The notes beneath the pieces are model-generated. The model saw nothing but the letters and a program-made list of their open reading frames with translations. It searched no databases and had not been told where the DNA came from. A stretch of DNA of 64,000 bases from Cyanobium sp. CACIAM 14 (GTDB lineage: Bacteria > Cyanobacteriota > Cyanobacteriia > PCC-6307 > Cyanobiaceae). Positions 37,248 to 47,166 of the stretch are shown here, in pieces; position 1 is the stretch's first letter; each line of letters begins with the position of its first letter. The translations under genes were made by a program, and so were the position numbers. The stretch lies in contig JMRP01000001.1 of assembly GCA_000708525.1 (NCBI GenBank), positions 310,001 through 374,000 of the forward strand. The letters are read 5' to 3'.

Positions 37248-38295
37248 ACACCCTGCCCCCTGGAGCGCTCACCACGACGAACCCGCTGTCCCCCAACCGG
37301 CCCCGCAGCCGACTGCCCCGGGTGAGCTGGCGGCTGGCCGGCCGCTGAAGGAGAACGGCGCCATCGGCGGCGATCGCCTGGGTCTCCCAGTTCCAGGAAC
37401 AGCTGTCGGCCTGAAGACTGGATGCTTCCTGCTGGATCACACAGCCGGAGGGGATGCTCACCAGCCGCTGGCCCGCATCCACCTGCAGGGCCTGGCCGCG
37501 GGCGCTGAGCCCCCCCTTCACCGCCGGATCCGAGAACTGCACCGGGGACCCGAGGTTGAACCGCTGTTTCAGGGTGTTGCCGCTCAGGGCGGTGGCGGTG
37601 AGGACCTGGGGGGGACGATCGGCCGGCGAACCGGGTGGCCGACGTTCTCCCAGGATCGGACCGCGGGCGGTGAGGGCCCCGCTGCCCGGTTTCCACTCCA
37701 CCTTGCCGACCGTGACGACGATCTGGGGGGCACCGGCGGGGTTGGCCTGGAACGGGTCGAAGGCGCTGGCCCAGCGCTGCAGGCGTGGCCGGCCCTGCAG
37801 CTCCAGGGTGTCCCTGTCGATCCGGAAGGTGGCCCGCTCGGCGGTGAGGCGGGTGTGGGGATCGAAGCCCTCCGGACCACGATCGATCTCCATCAGGTTC
37901 ATCGCGGGCACCCAGCGCACCCGGGAGCCCTGGATCATGACCGGCGCATCCCCCAGCCGCTGCAGGCGGATGAGGCCCTCGAGCAGGATCACGGCCCCAT
38001 CGTTGACAACCGTTCCCGTGCTGGACTCCAGCCGATAGGAGGCCTTGCCGTCGACATAGATCACGCCACGGGGCTGGAGGGCCCTGGCGAGGCGGCGGCG
38101 CAGGTCGTAGCGGGCCTCCGGGCTGGTGAGTTCCCACTTCGGGCGGCCGAGCATGTCCTGCTGGCGAAGGTCGAGGGAGCGGAAGACGAAGGGGGTGGCG
38201 CTCTCCTCCCGCACCACCTGGGACCGGGCGCAGCCCGTCAGGAGCAGCAGCAGGACCGCCAGGCGCCAGGGTCGTGCGAGGGCGGGAAGGGTCAA
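37165..38295 (-). CDS. lptC: LptC-like LPS export lipoprotein
   Basis: 376-aa predicted lipoprotein: lipobox LLLLTGCARS at the N-terminus, then an OstA/LptC-type beta-jellyroll (EESATPFVFRSLDLRQQDMLG, EARYDLRRRLARALQPRGV) and a second repeat domain, longer than enterobacterial LptC (about 190 aa). Cyanobacterial LptC homologues are generally this long. It is the missing partner of lptA-lptB-lptF/G at 6.3-8.7 kb. The start overlaps the metG stop (ATGA). Function is inferred from fold. Confidence 0.82.
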   Translation of the reverse strand: MTLPALARPWRLAVLLLLLTGCARSQVVREESATPFVFRSLDLRQQDMLGRPKWELTSPEARYDLRRRLARALQPRGVIYVDGKASYRLESSTGTVVNDGAVILLEGLIRLQRLGDAPVMIQGSRVRWVPAMNLMEIDRGPEGFDPHTRLTAERATFRIDRDTLELQGRPRLQRWASAFDPFQANPAGAPQIVVTVGKVEWKPGSGALTARGPILGERRPPGSPADRPPQVLTATALSGNTLKQRFNLGSPVQFSDPAVKGGLSARGQALQVDAGQRLVSIPSGCVIQQEASSLQADSCSWNWETQAIAADGAVLLQRPASRQLTRGSRLRGRLGDSGFVVVSAPGGRVFSQFQVPPSKTAPRPAPPRPQPEPIRL

Positions 38296-39872
38296 AGGGG
38301 GGAATCCAGTTCCAGGCGGTGCATCACCGGGGTGGGCTCGGGCAGGGGCTGACCGCTGGCCAGCTTCCCCCAGTGTCGGGCCGCCGTCCAGGCGGATTCG
38401 GCCGGTGCAGGATCCTGCCCGGCGGCGGCAGAGCCCGGGAGCGTCGGCTGATCCAGCTGGGCGAGCATGCGGGCCGAAAGGTCCGGCAGGAGGGGGGCCA
38501 GCAGCAGGGCCACCCAGCGGCAGGTCTCCAGCACCGCGTAGAGGTCGGCGGCCACGGCGCCCCGTTCGGCCTCCACCTTGATGGCTTTCCAGGGGGCCCG
38601 GTCGTTGAGGAAACCGTTGGCGGCCTCCGCCAGCTGCAGGATCGCCGCCGCGGCGGCGCGGAAGTCCAGACGCTCCAAGGCACGGTCCACCTCCTCGCCA
38701 CAGCTGTGGCAGTGCAGGGCCAGGGGGTGGTCGGCGGCGGCGGGGCCGGCCGGCGGCACCGCCCCCTCGAACCAGCGTCGCGCCATCGAGGAGGTGCGGT
38801 TGAGCAGATTGCCGATGGTGTTGGCCAGGTCATTGTTGACCAGGTCCATGAAGCGCTGCTGCTGGAAATCGCCGTCGTCGCCGAAGGGGATGTCCCGCAG
38901 CAGGTACCAGCGGACCGCGTCGGCGCCGCAGCGCTCCAGCAGCACCTCGGGATCGAGCACGTTGCCGAGCGACTTGCCCATCTTCTGGCCCTCCCGGGTG
39001 AGGAAGCCATGGCCGAACACCCGCTCCGGCAGCGGGAGGCCGGCCGAGAGCAGCATCGCCGGCCAGTAGACGGCATGGAACCGCAGGATGTCCTTGCCGA
39101 TCACATGCAGCTGGGCCGGCCAGCCCCGCGCCGCCAGCAGGTCAAGATCGGGGGGATCCCCGGGGCGCAGCAGAGCCGAGAGGTAGCCCAGCAGAGCGTC
39201 GAACCAGACGTAGAACGTGTGCCCGCCATGACCCGGCACGGGGATGCCCCACGGCAGATCCAGTCGGGAAATGGAAAAGTCCCTGAGGCCGCCGGCGACG
39301 AAGTTTTCGATCTCGCGGCGCCTGGACCGCGGCGCAATGAAGCCGTCGCTGGCCACCAGCCGCTCGATCTGACTCTGGTAGCGGGAGAGGCGGAAGAAGA
39401 GATTGGGCTCGTCGCGCCATTCCAGGGGCCGCAGGTGGATGGGGCACTGATGGTTCCCCTCCTGATGGGATTCCTCCTTGAACTCCTCGCAGGCAACGCA
39501 GTACCAGCCCCGCTGATGCGCCTCGATCACGTCACCGGCGGCTTCCACCCGGGCGAAGAACTGCTCGACGATGGCGCGGTGGAGGGGATCGGTGGTGCGG
39601 ATGAAACGGTCATGGCTGATGCCCCAGCGGCGCCAGAGGTCGCGGTAGGCGCCGCTGATGGCATCGCAATGGGCCTGGGGGGTGAGCCCGGCGGCCTCCG
39701 CCGATCGCTGGATCTTCAGACCGTGTTCGTCGCAGCCGGTGATGAAGGTCACCAGTTCGCCGCGCAGGCGGTGGAAGCGGGCGATGCTGTCGCAGGCGAT
39801 GGTGGTGTAGGTGCTGCCGAGGTGGGCGCGGTCGTTGACGTAATAGAGGGGGGTGGTGAGGGTATAGGTCAT
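38292..39872 (-). CDS. metG: methionyl-tRNA synthetase
   Basis: Class I synthetase charging tRNA-Met, including the tRNA encoded at 32213. 526 aa from the ATG giving MTYTLTTPLYYVNDRAHLG; the HIGH-equivalent is HLGS and the KMSKS loop reads KMGKS (GQKMGKSLGNVLDP). Zinc-knuckle cysteines (CVACEEF, HQCPIH) are present, while the C-terminal dimerisation domain is absent, as in other short bacterial MetRS. The frame upstream to 40109 runs into the RNase gene and is ignored. It overlaps lptC by 4 nt. Confidence 0.96.
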   Translation of the reverse strand: MTYTLTTPLYYVNDRAHLGSTYTTIACDSIARFHRLRGELVTFITGCDEHGLKIQRSAEAAGLTPQAHCDAISGAYRDLWRRWGISHDRFIRTTDPLHRAIVEQFFARVEAAGDVIEAHQRGWYCVACEEFKEESHQEGNHQCPIHLRPLEWRDEPNLFFRLSRYQSQIERLVASDGFIAPRSRRREIENFVAGGLRDFSISRLDLPWGIPVPGHGGHTFYVWFDALLGYLSALLRPGDPPDLDLLAARGWPAQLHVIGKDILRFHAVYWPAMLLSAGLPLPERVFGHGFLTREGQKMGKSLGNVLDPEVLLERCGADAVRWYLLRDIPFGDDGDFQQQRFMDLVNNDLANTIGNLLNRTSSMARRWFEGAVPPAGPAAADHPLALHCHSCGEEVDRALERLDFRAAAAAILQLAEAANGFLNDRAPWKAIKVEAERGAVAADLYAVLETCRWVALLLAPLLPDLSARMLAQLDQPTLPGSAAAGQDPAPAESAWTAARHWGKLASGQPLPEPTPVMHRLELDSPL

Positions 39873-40017
39873 CGGGGATCGACGGCGGCTGGGCCCAGCG
39901 GCGGATCGGGAGGTGGTCCCGCAACGCCGCCGGGCCTGGGCCAGGGGGCCGGATCCTAGCCGTGGCCCCTCCGGCGTCCCTGCCCGCCGCCGAGGGTCAG
40001 GGGCTCGGTACGCTGCT

Positions 40018-42063
40018 CTAGGCGCTGGCGGTGAGACGCAGCAGGTCGCGCAGGGAATCCACCTGCAGCAGCCGCACCAGCACTTCGTCACCGGGGGCGG
40101 GCGTGTCATGGCATTCGGCCGCCAGATCCATGGCCATGTCCTCCAGATGCACCAGGCCGAGCCGGTCCTGGGGCCGCAGCCAGCGCAGGAAGAGGCCCCG
40201 CCACTGGTGCTGCTGCTGCTGCTCGAACCAGACCTGCTGCCAGTGACGCTGGTCTTCCCGGGCGATCCGCTGGCCCTGGCGCACCGCCCCGTCCAGCTCG
40301 CTCAGCAGGGCACCGAGGTCGGCCTCCGTCAGAGGCGGCTGGCCCTGCCGCTGGGCCTGCAACTGGCGCTGGACCAACAGATCGCCGTAGCGGCGGATCG
40401 GCGAGGTGGCCTGCACGTAGCTCTCCAGGCCAAGGGAGAAATGGGGAGCCGGCGAGGTGCCGAGATGGCTGCGGCTGAGGCAGCGCTTGATGGCCGCGTT
40501 GCGCACCGGACCGGGCGGCAGCCGCTCTAGTTCCTCGGCGGGAGGGAGCTCCACCGGCAGCTGGCTGCGATAGGGCAGTGCCAGCCCGTGCTCCTGCCCA
40601 TGACGGGCGATCACCGCACCGGCGAGAATCATCGCTTCGGCCACCATCCGGCGGGAGGGTGACGGCTCGGTGATCTCCAGCAGGGCGTGCTCGCCGTCGC
40701 CGCGAACCCTCCCCTCCGGCTGATCGAGGTTGAGGGCTCCCCTGGCCATGCGCCAGCGGCGGCGGAGCTCCATCAGGCCGTGGATCTCAGCCAGGTGGCG
40801 CTCCTGGGGCGGCGCCAGCTCGATCAGCTCATCGGCATCCGCATAGCTGAGGCGGTAGGCGGGCTTCACCCAGCTGCGCTCGACCCCCGCCGCCGCCACC
40901 GAACCGTCCTCCGCCAGCTCCACCCAGACGCTCCAGGCCGGGCAGCGCGCTGCCGGACGCAGGCTGAGGGGGCCGGTGCTGAGGATCTCGGGGAACATCG
41001 GCAGGGGGCCCCTGGCCAGGTAGAGACTGCTGCCGCGGCGGCGGGCCTCCAGATCGAGGGGACTGTCCGTTGCGACCAGGCGCCCGGGATCGGCGATGTG
41101 GATCCAGAGCCGCCCCGTTCCTTGCAGGCGGGCCTCCAGGGAGAGACCGTCATCGATGTCCCGGGTGTCGTCGTCATCGATGGTGACGGTGTGCAGCCCC
41201 GTGAGATCCAGGCGGTGTTCGTCTCCCGGCTGAGGAGCTTCGCAGAGGTCCACCAGTCTGCGGGCCTCGGCCTCGAGCTCCTCCGCGAATCCTCCATGCC
41301 AGATGGAGGTCTCCATCGACGGAAGATGGTGACGCTCCCACTGGGCCAGATCCACGAGCAGGTGGCGGATCGAGGCGGCGTCCGCATGGCAGTGGGCCGC
41401 CTGCAGGGCGTGCTGCAGATCGTCGGGGAGGGGGTGGCCGCAGACCCCACCGGCCCAGTCGCGCAGCAGCTGCAGCTGCTCGAGCTGCTCGGGCTCCAGA
41501 TCCTCGACGTGCACCGGCCGCCGCTGGCGGAGGGCCTCCTGCCAGCGACGCCGCCGGTGTTCACGCAACCGCTGGCGGCGAGCGTCCCGCCGCAGCCTGT
41601 GAACATCCACCAGGGAGCGGGCTTCAACTCGCTCCTGGCGCCAGCGAAACAGGGTCTGGGACCCCTGCAGCCAGAGCCAGCAGGCGGCGGTCTGGGCGGG
41701 ATCGGCGCAATCCCCTACGAGATCCACGAAGTCGGGGAGGCTGAGGGAGACGGACTCCTGGACCAGAAGCAACCAGGCCGCCCCCGCCTCCCTCGGGCGC
41801 GGGGCAGCCTGTTGCAGACGCTCCGGACTCAGCTCCCAGGGCACCTGGGAGAGCCGGCAGGGCGGTGGCTGCTCCGCCGGGGGGGAGGCCAGCAGGTCAA
41901 GCTGGCGGGCGCCCCGCTGGACGGGCCGGGCCTCGAAGCCGGCCCTGAGGTCGAGGCGACCGCCCTTCTCGCCCACCACGACGGCCAGCTGGGGCCGGCT
42001 GTCGTCCTGGATCCCGACCAGATCGCCCGCCCTGAAGCGCCGGGAGGCCGCCGTGGCTGGCAA
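40018..42063 (-). CDS. RNase II/R family exoribonuclease
   Basis: 3'-5' exoribonuclease, 681 aa. The central RNB domain has the catalytic aspartates in TIDDDDTRDIDDGLSLE and the conserved SSLYLARGPLPMFPEILS; a C-terminal S1-like domain (LFLRWLRPQDRLGLVHLEDM) is present. The N-terminal part is not the usual pair of cold-shock domains and is Arg-rich, as in the plant RNR1/cyanobacterial RNase II type. It follows rpsR by one base and is followed by metG, suggesting one transcript from rpmG to lptC. Confidence 0.9.
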   Translation of the reverse strand: MPATAASRRFRAGDLVGIQDDSRPQLAVVVGEKGGRLDLRAGFEARPVQRGARQLDLLASPPAEQPPPCRLSQVPWELSPERLQQAAPRPREAGAAWLLLVQESVSLSLPDFVDLVGDCADPAQTAACWLWLQGSQTLFRWRQERVEARSLVDVHRLRRDARRQRLREHRRRRWQEALRQRRPVHVEDLEPEQLEQLQLLRDWAGGVCGHPLPDDLQHALQAAHCHADAASIRHLLVDLAQWERHHLPSMETSIWHGGFAEELEAEARRLVDLCEAPQPGDEHRLDLTGLHTVTIDDDDTRDIDDGLSLEARLQGTGRLWIHIADPGRLVATDSPLDLEARRRGSSLYLARGPLPMFPEILSTGPLSLRPAARCPAWSVWVELAEDGSVAAAGVERSWVKPAYRLSYADADELIELAPPQERHLAEIHGLMELRRRWRMARGALNLDQPEGRVRGDGEHALLEITEPSPSRRMVAEAMILAGAVIARHGQEHGLALPYRSQLPVELPPAEELERLPPGPVRNAAIKRCLSRSHLGTSPAPHFSLGLESYVQATSPIRRYGDLLVQRQLQAQRQGQPPLTEADLGALLSELDGAVRQGQRIAREDQRHWQQVWFEQQQQHQWRGLFLRWLRPQDRLGLVHLEDMAMDLAAECHDTPAPGDEVLVRLLQVDSLRDLLRLTASA

Positions 42064-42064
42064 C

Positions 42065-42286
42065 TCAGCCTTCGGGGTTCACGAAGGGAAGCAGCGCCAC
42101 GATGCGGGCGCGCTTGACGGCCGTGGTGAGGTCGCGCTGCTGCTTGGCCGTCAGGCCAGTGAGGCGCCGGGGCAGGATCTTGCCGCGCTCGGTGATGAAC
42201 TTCTTGAGCAGATCGACGTCCTTGTAGTCGATCGGGTCACCGGGCTTGATCGGCGACAGGCGTTTCTTGAAGAAGGAACTGGACAT
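42065..42286 (-). CDS. rpsR: 30S ribosomal protein S18
   Basis: 73 aa, canonical S18: [59 protein letters not shown]. The start is the internal ATG at 42286; upstream residues in this frame are Pro/Ser noise. It follows rpmG by 91 bp, the standard cyanobacterial rpmG-rpsR pair. Confidence 0.97.
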   Translation of the reverse strand: MSSSFFKKRLSPIKPGDPIDYKDVDLLKKFITERGKILPRRLTGLTAKQQRDLTTAVKRARIVALLPFVNPEG

Positions 42287-42377
42287 GGCGGGGAACGGAG
42301 GAATCGAGGGGGGAAGCGGGCTGCGACTGCAGGATCCGGGGGCTGTCAGGCGAGGGGCTTCGCTGGGAAAGCGGACC

Positions 42378-42572
42378 TCACTTGATCTCCTTGTGGACGG
42401 TGGAGGCGTTGCAGTGGGGGCAGAACTTCTTGAGTTCGATCCGTTCGGTGGTGTTGCGGCGGTTCTTCTGGGTGGTGTACCGGGACACACCAGGGGACCG
42501 CTTGGCGGGGTTGGACCGGCATTCGGTGCACTCGAGGGTGATCACCAGCCGGACGCCCTTGTTCTTGGCCAT
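42378..42572 (-). CDS. rpmG: 50S ribosomal protein L33
   Basis: 64 aa; [19 protein letters not shown] with a second Cys pair FCPHCN, so it is the zinc-binding C+ form. ELKKFCPHC near the C-terminus is diagnostic. It is divergent from pheT (112 bp), and the promoter for the rpmG-rpsR-RNase-metG-lptC series should lie in that gap. Confidence 0.97.
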   Translation of the reverse strand: MAKNKGVRLVITLECTECRSNPAKRSPGVSRYTTQKNRRNTTERIELKKFCPHCNASTVHKEIK

Positions 42573-42684
42573 GGAAGGACGTTGCTCCGCTTGTGCGTTG
42601 CAGTGAGACGATCCAGCACCTTACCTCCCGGTGGGAGAGGCACAGCCCGTTCCTTAAGGTGGGGAGCTGCGTGCACTGGATTCG

Positions 42685-45141
42685 ATGCGGGTTTCGCTCC
42701 AATGGCTGCGGGAGCTGGTCAGCGTCGAGCCGGAGTGCCTCGATCCGGAGACACTGGCGGAACGGCTGTCGATCGCCGGCTTCGAGGTGGAGGCCATCGA
42801 GGATCTGGCGGCCCGTGCCGCCGGGGTCGTGGTGGGCTACGTCGAGGAGCGCCGACCCCATCCCAATGCCGACAAGCTGAGTGTCTGCAGGGTGGCCGTG
42901 GGCAGCGGCGAGCCCCTGCAGATCGTCTGCGGCGCAGCGAACGTGCGCGAGGGACTGCACGTGCCGGTGGCCCTGGTGGGCAGCACGCTCCCGGCGGTGG
43001 GCCTGACCATCAAGCCGGCGGAACTGCGGGGCGTGGCCAGCAGCGGCATGATCTGCTCCCTCAGGGAACTCGGCCTCGACGACGGCAGCGACGGCATCGC
43101 CGAACTGGACGGGCTGCTGGAGACCGTGCCACCCCTGGGCACCCCCGTGGGGCCCAGCCTCGGCCTCGACGATCAGGTGCTGGAACTGGCCATCACCGCC
43201 AACCGTCCCGACGGGCTGTCGATGCGTGGCATCGCCCGCGAAGTGGCGGCCCTCAGCGGCGGCAGCACCCGCTTCCCCCCTGACGCCGCCGCGGTGCCGG
43301 CCGAACCTCTGGCGGCGACCCCCGCCGACCTGAAGGCCATGGAGGCCGGTGGCCTCTTTAGCCTCACGGCCCTGACCGGAGTGCGGGTCGGTCCTTCGCC
43401 GGCATGGTTGCGTCAGCGGCTGGAGCGGGCCGGCGTCCGTCCGATCAACAACGTGGTGGACATCACCAATCTGGTGATGCTCGAGACCGGCCAGCCCCTG
43501 CATGCCTTCGACCGGGAACGCCTGGCGGACCTCGGCGGCGGGGAAGCTCAGCCGGGACGCATCGGCCTGCGCCAGGGCCGGAGCGGCGAAGCCTTCGTCG
43601 CTCTCGACGGACAGGAGCGCAGGCTCGGCGAAGAGAACCTGGTGGTGACCTACGCCGACCACCCCATCGCTCTTGCCGGGGTGATGGGGGGCCTCGGTGA
43701 GGCCGTGAACGAGGCCACCAGCAGCATCTGGCTGGAAGCGGCGGTCTTCGCCCCGGAGGCAGTGCGCCGCTCCGCCCGCAGTGCGGGTCTGCGCACGGAG
43801 GCCTGCAGCCGCTTCGAGAAGGGCGTGCCCTCCGCGATCACTCTGGCGGCCGCCGACCGGGCCGTCGGGCTGCTCCAGGATCTGGCCGGTGCCCGGGTGG
43901 AAGGTCGCTGGCTGCACCGGCGGCCAGCCGAACCTCCACCCGACCTTGTCCTGCGTCGCTCCGCCCTCCACAACCTGCTGGGTCCACTGGTGGTGGAAGG
44001 GGAGGAGATCGATCTGGACGATGGACGCATCACCTCCACTCTCGAAGCCCTCGGCTGCGCGCTCGAGCCCGCCGAGGAAGGCTGGAGCGTGCGGATTCCT
44101 CCGGAGCGGGCCAGGGACCTGAAACGGGAGGTGGACCTGATCGAGGAGGTGGCCCGGCTGGTGGGCTACGACCGCTTCGCCTCCCATCTCCCCGATCCCC
44201 TGGTGGCCGGGGGACTGGAGCCCGCCCAGCAGCTGGAACGCCGCCTGCGCCGTTCCCTGTGCGCGGCAGGCCTGCAGGAGATCTGTTCCCTCTCGCTGGT
44301 GGCGGGGGCGCCGGGCCGGGTGCCTCTGGCCAATCCGCTGCTCGCCGACTACGGCCATCTGCGGGACAACCTGCACCAGGAACTGCTGCAGGCCGCCCGG
44401 CGGAACCTGCAGGCCTCCCTGCCGGGCTTCTGGGGCTTCGAGATCGGCCGGGTGTTTCCCGGCAGCGCCGACGGGGATGGCGGGGGCCCTGCGGAGACCA
44501 CTCTGCTGGTGGGGGTGATCGCCGGCGAACGCCGCAGCGAACGCTGGCGCAGCTCCGGCAAGCCCGGTCCGCCGGATTACTTCCAGGCCCGGGGGGCGCT
44601 GCAGGCAGGGCTCGAGCCGCTGCGGCTGACGGTGGAGGACCGCCCCTGGAGCGAGCTGCCCCTGCTGCACCCCGGTCGGGCCGCCCGGCTGCTGGTGGAA
44701 GGCCGGCCCGTGGGCTGGTTCGGCCAGCTCCACCCCTCTGAAGCCGAAGCACTGGATCTGCCCTCGGCCGCCTACGTCTTCGAGCTGGTGCTTGAGCCGC
44801 TCCTCACGGCCGGCACCCGCCGCAACCGCTGGCAGGCGACCTTCCGTCCGTTCCCCACCGTGCCGGCCTCCGAGCGGGACCTGGCCCTGGTGGTGCCCGC
44901 GGACACCACCGCTGCGGCCCTGCTCGCGACGATCCGCAAGGCGGGTCGGCCCCTGCTGGAGCAGGCCGAACTGATCGACCGCTACGAAGGCTCCCAGGTG
45001 CAGGAAGGTCACTGCAGCCAGGCCTTCCGCCTGCGCTATCGCGACAGCAGCCGCACCCTCACGGACGAGGAGGTGGAGGCGGCCCATCGGCAGGTGCGCG
45101 AGGCGCTGGAACGTCAGTTCGGGGCCGAGCAGCGTCGCTAG
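42685..45141 (+). CDS. pheT: phenylalanyl-tRNA synthetase beta subunit
   Basis: 818-aa beta subunit of the alpha2-beta2 enzyme. Domains in order: N-terminal MRVSLQWLRELV, an EMAP/tRNA-binding domain (about 40-150, HPNADKLSVCRVAVGSG), B3/B4 editing domain (PINNVVDITNLVMLETGQPLH), B5, the catalytic-like core (FEIGRVFPG), and an anticodon-binding FDX-ACB domain at the end (FPTVPASERDLALVVP). pheS is not in the window. Its stop overlaps that of the convergent RNA methyltransferase by 4 bp (CTAG). Confidence 0.97.
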   Translation: MRVSLQWLRELVSVEPECLDPETLAERLSIAGFEVEAIEDLAARAAGVVVGYVEERRPHPNADKLSVCRVAVGSGEPLQIVCGAANVREGLHVPVALVGSTLPAVGLTIKPAELRGVASSGMICSLRELGLDDGSDGIAELDGLLETVPPLGTPVGPSLGLDDQVLELAITANRPDGLSMRGIAREVAALSGGSTRFPPDAAAVPAEPLAATPADLKAMEAGGLFSLTALTGVRVGPSPAWLRQRLERAGVRPINNVVDITNLVMLETGQPLHAFDRERLADLGGGEAQPGRIGLRQGRSGEAFVALDGQERRLGEENLVVTYADHPIALAGVMGGLGEAVNEATSSIWLEAAVFAPEAVRRSARSAGLRTEACSRFEKGVPSAITLAAADRAVGLLQDLAGARVEGRWLHRRPAEPPPDLVLRRSALHNLLGPLVVEGEEIDLDDGRITSTLEALGCALEPAEEGWSVRIPPERARDLKREVDLIEEVARLVGYDRFASHLPDPLVAGGLEPAQQLERRLRRSLCAAGLQEICSLSLVAGAPGRVPLANPLLADYGHLRDNLHQELLQAARRNLQASLPGFWGFEIGRVFPGSADGDGGGPAETTLLVGVIAGERRSERWRSSGKPGPPDYFQARGALQAGLEPLRLTVEDRPWSELPLLHPGRAARLLVEGRPVGWFGQLHPSEAEALDLPSAAYVFELVLEPLLTAGTRRNRWQATFRPFPTVPASERDLALVVPADTTAAALLATIRKAGRPLLEQAELIDRYEGSQVQEGHCSQAFRLRYRDSSRTLTDEEVEAAHRQVREALERQFGAEQRR

Positions 45142-46508
45142 ATCCGCTGGAGGGCCGCCAGGGCCTCCACGTGCGCGGTGTTGGGGAAGAAGTCGACCGG
45201 CTGCACCCACTGGAGCCGGTAGGTGCCCGACCCGCACAGCTGGGCCAGGTCGCGCGCCAGGGAAGCGGGATCACAGCTGATGTAGGCGATGCGGGGAGGC
45301 GGTAGGGCCAGGATCGCGGCGACCGCGGCAGGGCTGAGGCCCTTGCGGGGCGGGTCGAGCACCAGGGCCTCGACCCCTTCCAGCCGTTCCTGCAACGCCT
45401 GCGGCACGTCGGCCTGCTCGAACCGGACCCGCTCCTCCAGCTGGTTGGCAGCGGCATTCAGACGGGCCATGGCGACCGCCCGGGGATGCAGCTCCAGACC
45501 GTGCACCTGCCAGCCGGCGGCGGCGAGGGGCAGGCTGTAGGTGCCGATGCCGCAGTAGGCATCGAGCAGGAGACTCCTTCCGAGGCCGGAGCCAAGGGCC
45601 TCCCTGAGGCTGGGAATCAGCCGTTCCGCCTGGCGGGTGTTGACCTGGAAGAAGGTGTCGGCAGCGATGCGCAGACGGAGGCCGGCAAAGGTCTCGTGGA
45701 TCCAGCCCCTCCCCACGATCGTACGGGTCTCTTCCCCCATCAGCCGATTGGTGGGCAGGGGCTGGAGGTTGAGACAGACCCCCACCAGATCGGGCCAGCG
45801 CCGCCGCCAGTCCGTGGCGAGTTCCACCAGACCCGGCAGGTCGGGATGGCTGCTGATCAGGGTGATCAGCAGCTCGCCCGTCGCGGCGCCCACCCGCAGC
45901 CCCAGGTGGCGAAGGCCAGCCTCCTGGCCCGCGTCGGCGCCCCCCCCATGGCGATCCACGGGCCAGTCGGTGGCCTCCAGATCGGCCTTGAGCGGGGCGA
46001 TCAGGGCGTCGATGCGCGGATCCAGCACCGGACAGCGGGCCATGTTGACGATCCGGTGGGAGCCGCGCCGGTAGAACCCTGCGCGGAGCCTGCCATCGGC
46101 GCTGCGCTCGAGGGGGATCAGGGCGCGGTTGCGGTAGCCGAGGGTGGTCTCGGCGGCCAGCAGCGGGCGAACGGGACAGGACAGTCCACCGATGCGCGCC
46201 AGGGTCTGCTCCAGGCCATGCTGCTTCCACTGGACTTCGGCGCTGTCCTCGAGGGGCTGAAGGCTGCAGCCGCCGCAGTTGTCGGCAAGGATGCAGGGGG
46301 AGCGCCGGCGCTGGGGAGAGGGATCGATCAGCCGCTCCAGCTGACCCACCAGATGGCGGCGAGCCAGAGCGGTGAGCCGCACCTGGACGGTGTCCCCCGG
46401 CAGGGCGCCGCTGACGAAGACCACCTGCCCCTGATGGCGAGCCACGCCCTGCCCCTCATGACCCAGATCGGTGATCGCCAGCTCCAGCCTCTCTCCCACC
46501 GCGGCCAT
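45138..46508 (-). CDS. TrmA/RlmD-type RNA (uracil-C5-)-methyltransferase
   Basis: SAM-dependent enzyme making 5-methyluridine in rRNA (RlmC/RlmD type, formerly RumA). 456 aa: N-terminal TRAM domain (ELAITDLGHEGQGVARHQG), [4Fe-4S] cysteines (C-x6-CGGC in ILADNCGGCSLQ and a later Cys in ARCPVLD), SAM motif LLDAYCGIGTYSL, motif IV LDPPRKG, and the catalytic Cys in YISCDPASLARDL. By analogy 23S rRNA U1939 is the likely target, but I do not assign a position. Confidence 0.92.
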   Translation of the reverse strand: MAAVGERLELAITDLGHEGQGVARHQGQVVFVSGALPGDTVQVRLTALARRHLVGQLERLIDPSPQRRRSPCILADNCGGCSLQPLEDSAEVQWKQHGLEQTLARIGGLSCPVRPLLAAETTLGYRNRALIPLERSADGRLRAGFYRRGSHRIVNMARCPVLDPRIDALIAPLKADLEATDWPVDRHGGGADAGQEAGLRHLGLRVGAATGELLITLISSHPDLPGLVELATDWRRRWPDLVGVCLNLQPLPTNRLMGEETRTIVGRGWIHETFAGLRLRIAADTFFQVNTRQAERLIPSLREALGSGLGRSLLLDAYCGIGTYSLPLAAAGWQVHGLELHPRAVAMARLNAAANQLEERVRFEQADVPQALQERLEGVEALVLDPPRKGLSPAAVAAILALPPPRIAYISCDPASLARDLAQLCGSGTYRLQWVQPVDFFPNTAHVEALAALQRI

Positions 46509-46630
46509 CGGCCTTCCACGCCACTGCTGAGACGTTATCGGTGGTCGTGCGAAGGGGCGTTACACCTTGCAGCCAGGGGCCAGGCAGAGGGTTCACGCTC
46601 GATAGGATGCCGCCGACTGTGGTCGCTGCT

Positions 46631-47125
46631 ATGAGCGTCGTTCGCGATCTGATCCTCCAGGCCGATGATCAGCTCCGCTATCCCACGAGCGGCGAGCTGC
46701 GCTCGATGGTGGAGTTCCTCAGCGGTGGCGCCCGCCGTCTGTCGGTGGTGCGGGTGCTGACCGACAACGAAAGGAAGATCGTCGCCGAAGCCTCGAAGCA
46801 GCTGTTCCTGCGCAAACCCGACTACGTCGCCCCGGGGGGCAACGCCTTCGGCCAGAAGCAGCGCGCCCAGTGCCTGCGGGATTTCAGCTGGTACCTGCGC
46901 CTTGTCACCTACGGAGTTCTGGCCGGCAGCACCGAACTGATCCAGCAGATCGGTCTGGTGGGGGCCCGTGAGATGTACAACAGCCTCGGCGTCCCTCTGC
47001 CCGGCATGGTGGAAGCGATGCGTACCCTCAAGGAGGCCTCCATGGTGCTGCTGGGCAGCGAGGAAGCGGCCCTGGCCGCGCCGTACTTCGACTTCCTCAT
47101 CCAGGGGATGCAGACCTCCACCTGA
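46631..47125 (+). CDS. apcD: allophycocyanin alpha-B subunit (phycobilisome terminal emitter)
   Basis: Low-energy allophycocyanin variant in the phycobilisome core, sending excitation mainly to photosystem I. 164 aa from the ATG giving MSVVRDLILQADDQLRYPTSG. The bilin-attachment Cys is Cys81 in AQCLRDFSWYLRLVTYG. EMYNSLGVPLPGMVEA and the residues just before the chromophore distinguish ApcD from ApcA and ApcB. An in-frame start at 46541 is unlikely. It points into the 1.2-kb repeat-rich stretch. Confidence 0.94.
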   Translation: MSVVRDLILQADDQLRYPTSGELRSMVEFLSGGARRLSVVRVLTDNERKIVAEASKQLFLRKPDYVAPGGNAFGQKQRAQCLRDFSWYLRLVTYGVLAGSTELIQQIGLVGAREMYNSLGVPLPGMVEAMRTLKEASMVLLGSEEAALAAPYFDFLIQGMQTST

Positions 47126-47166
47126 GCGCAGGCGTCTCGGTCGAGACACACCGCTGGACTTGCGGC

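Noticed and set aside
42346-45237. Very long minus-strand open frame (963 aa) opposite pheT
   Set aside because: It is the antisense shadow of pheT, common in GC-rich DNA; composition is Gly/His/Gln/Arg-rich and has no domain.
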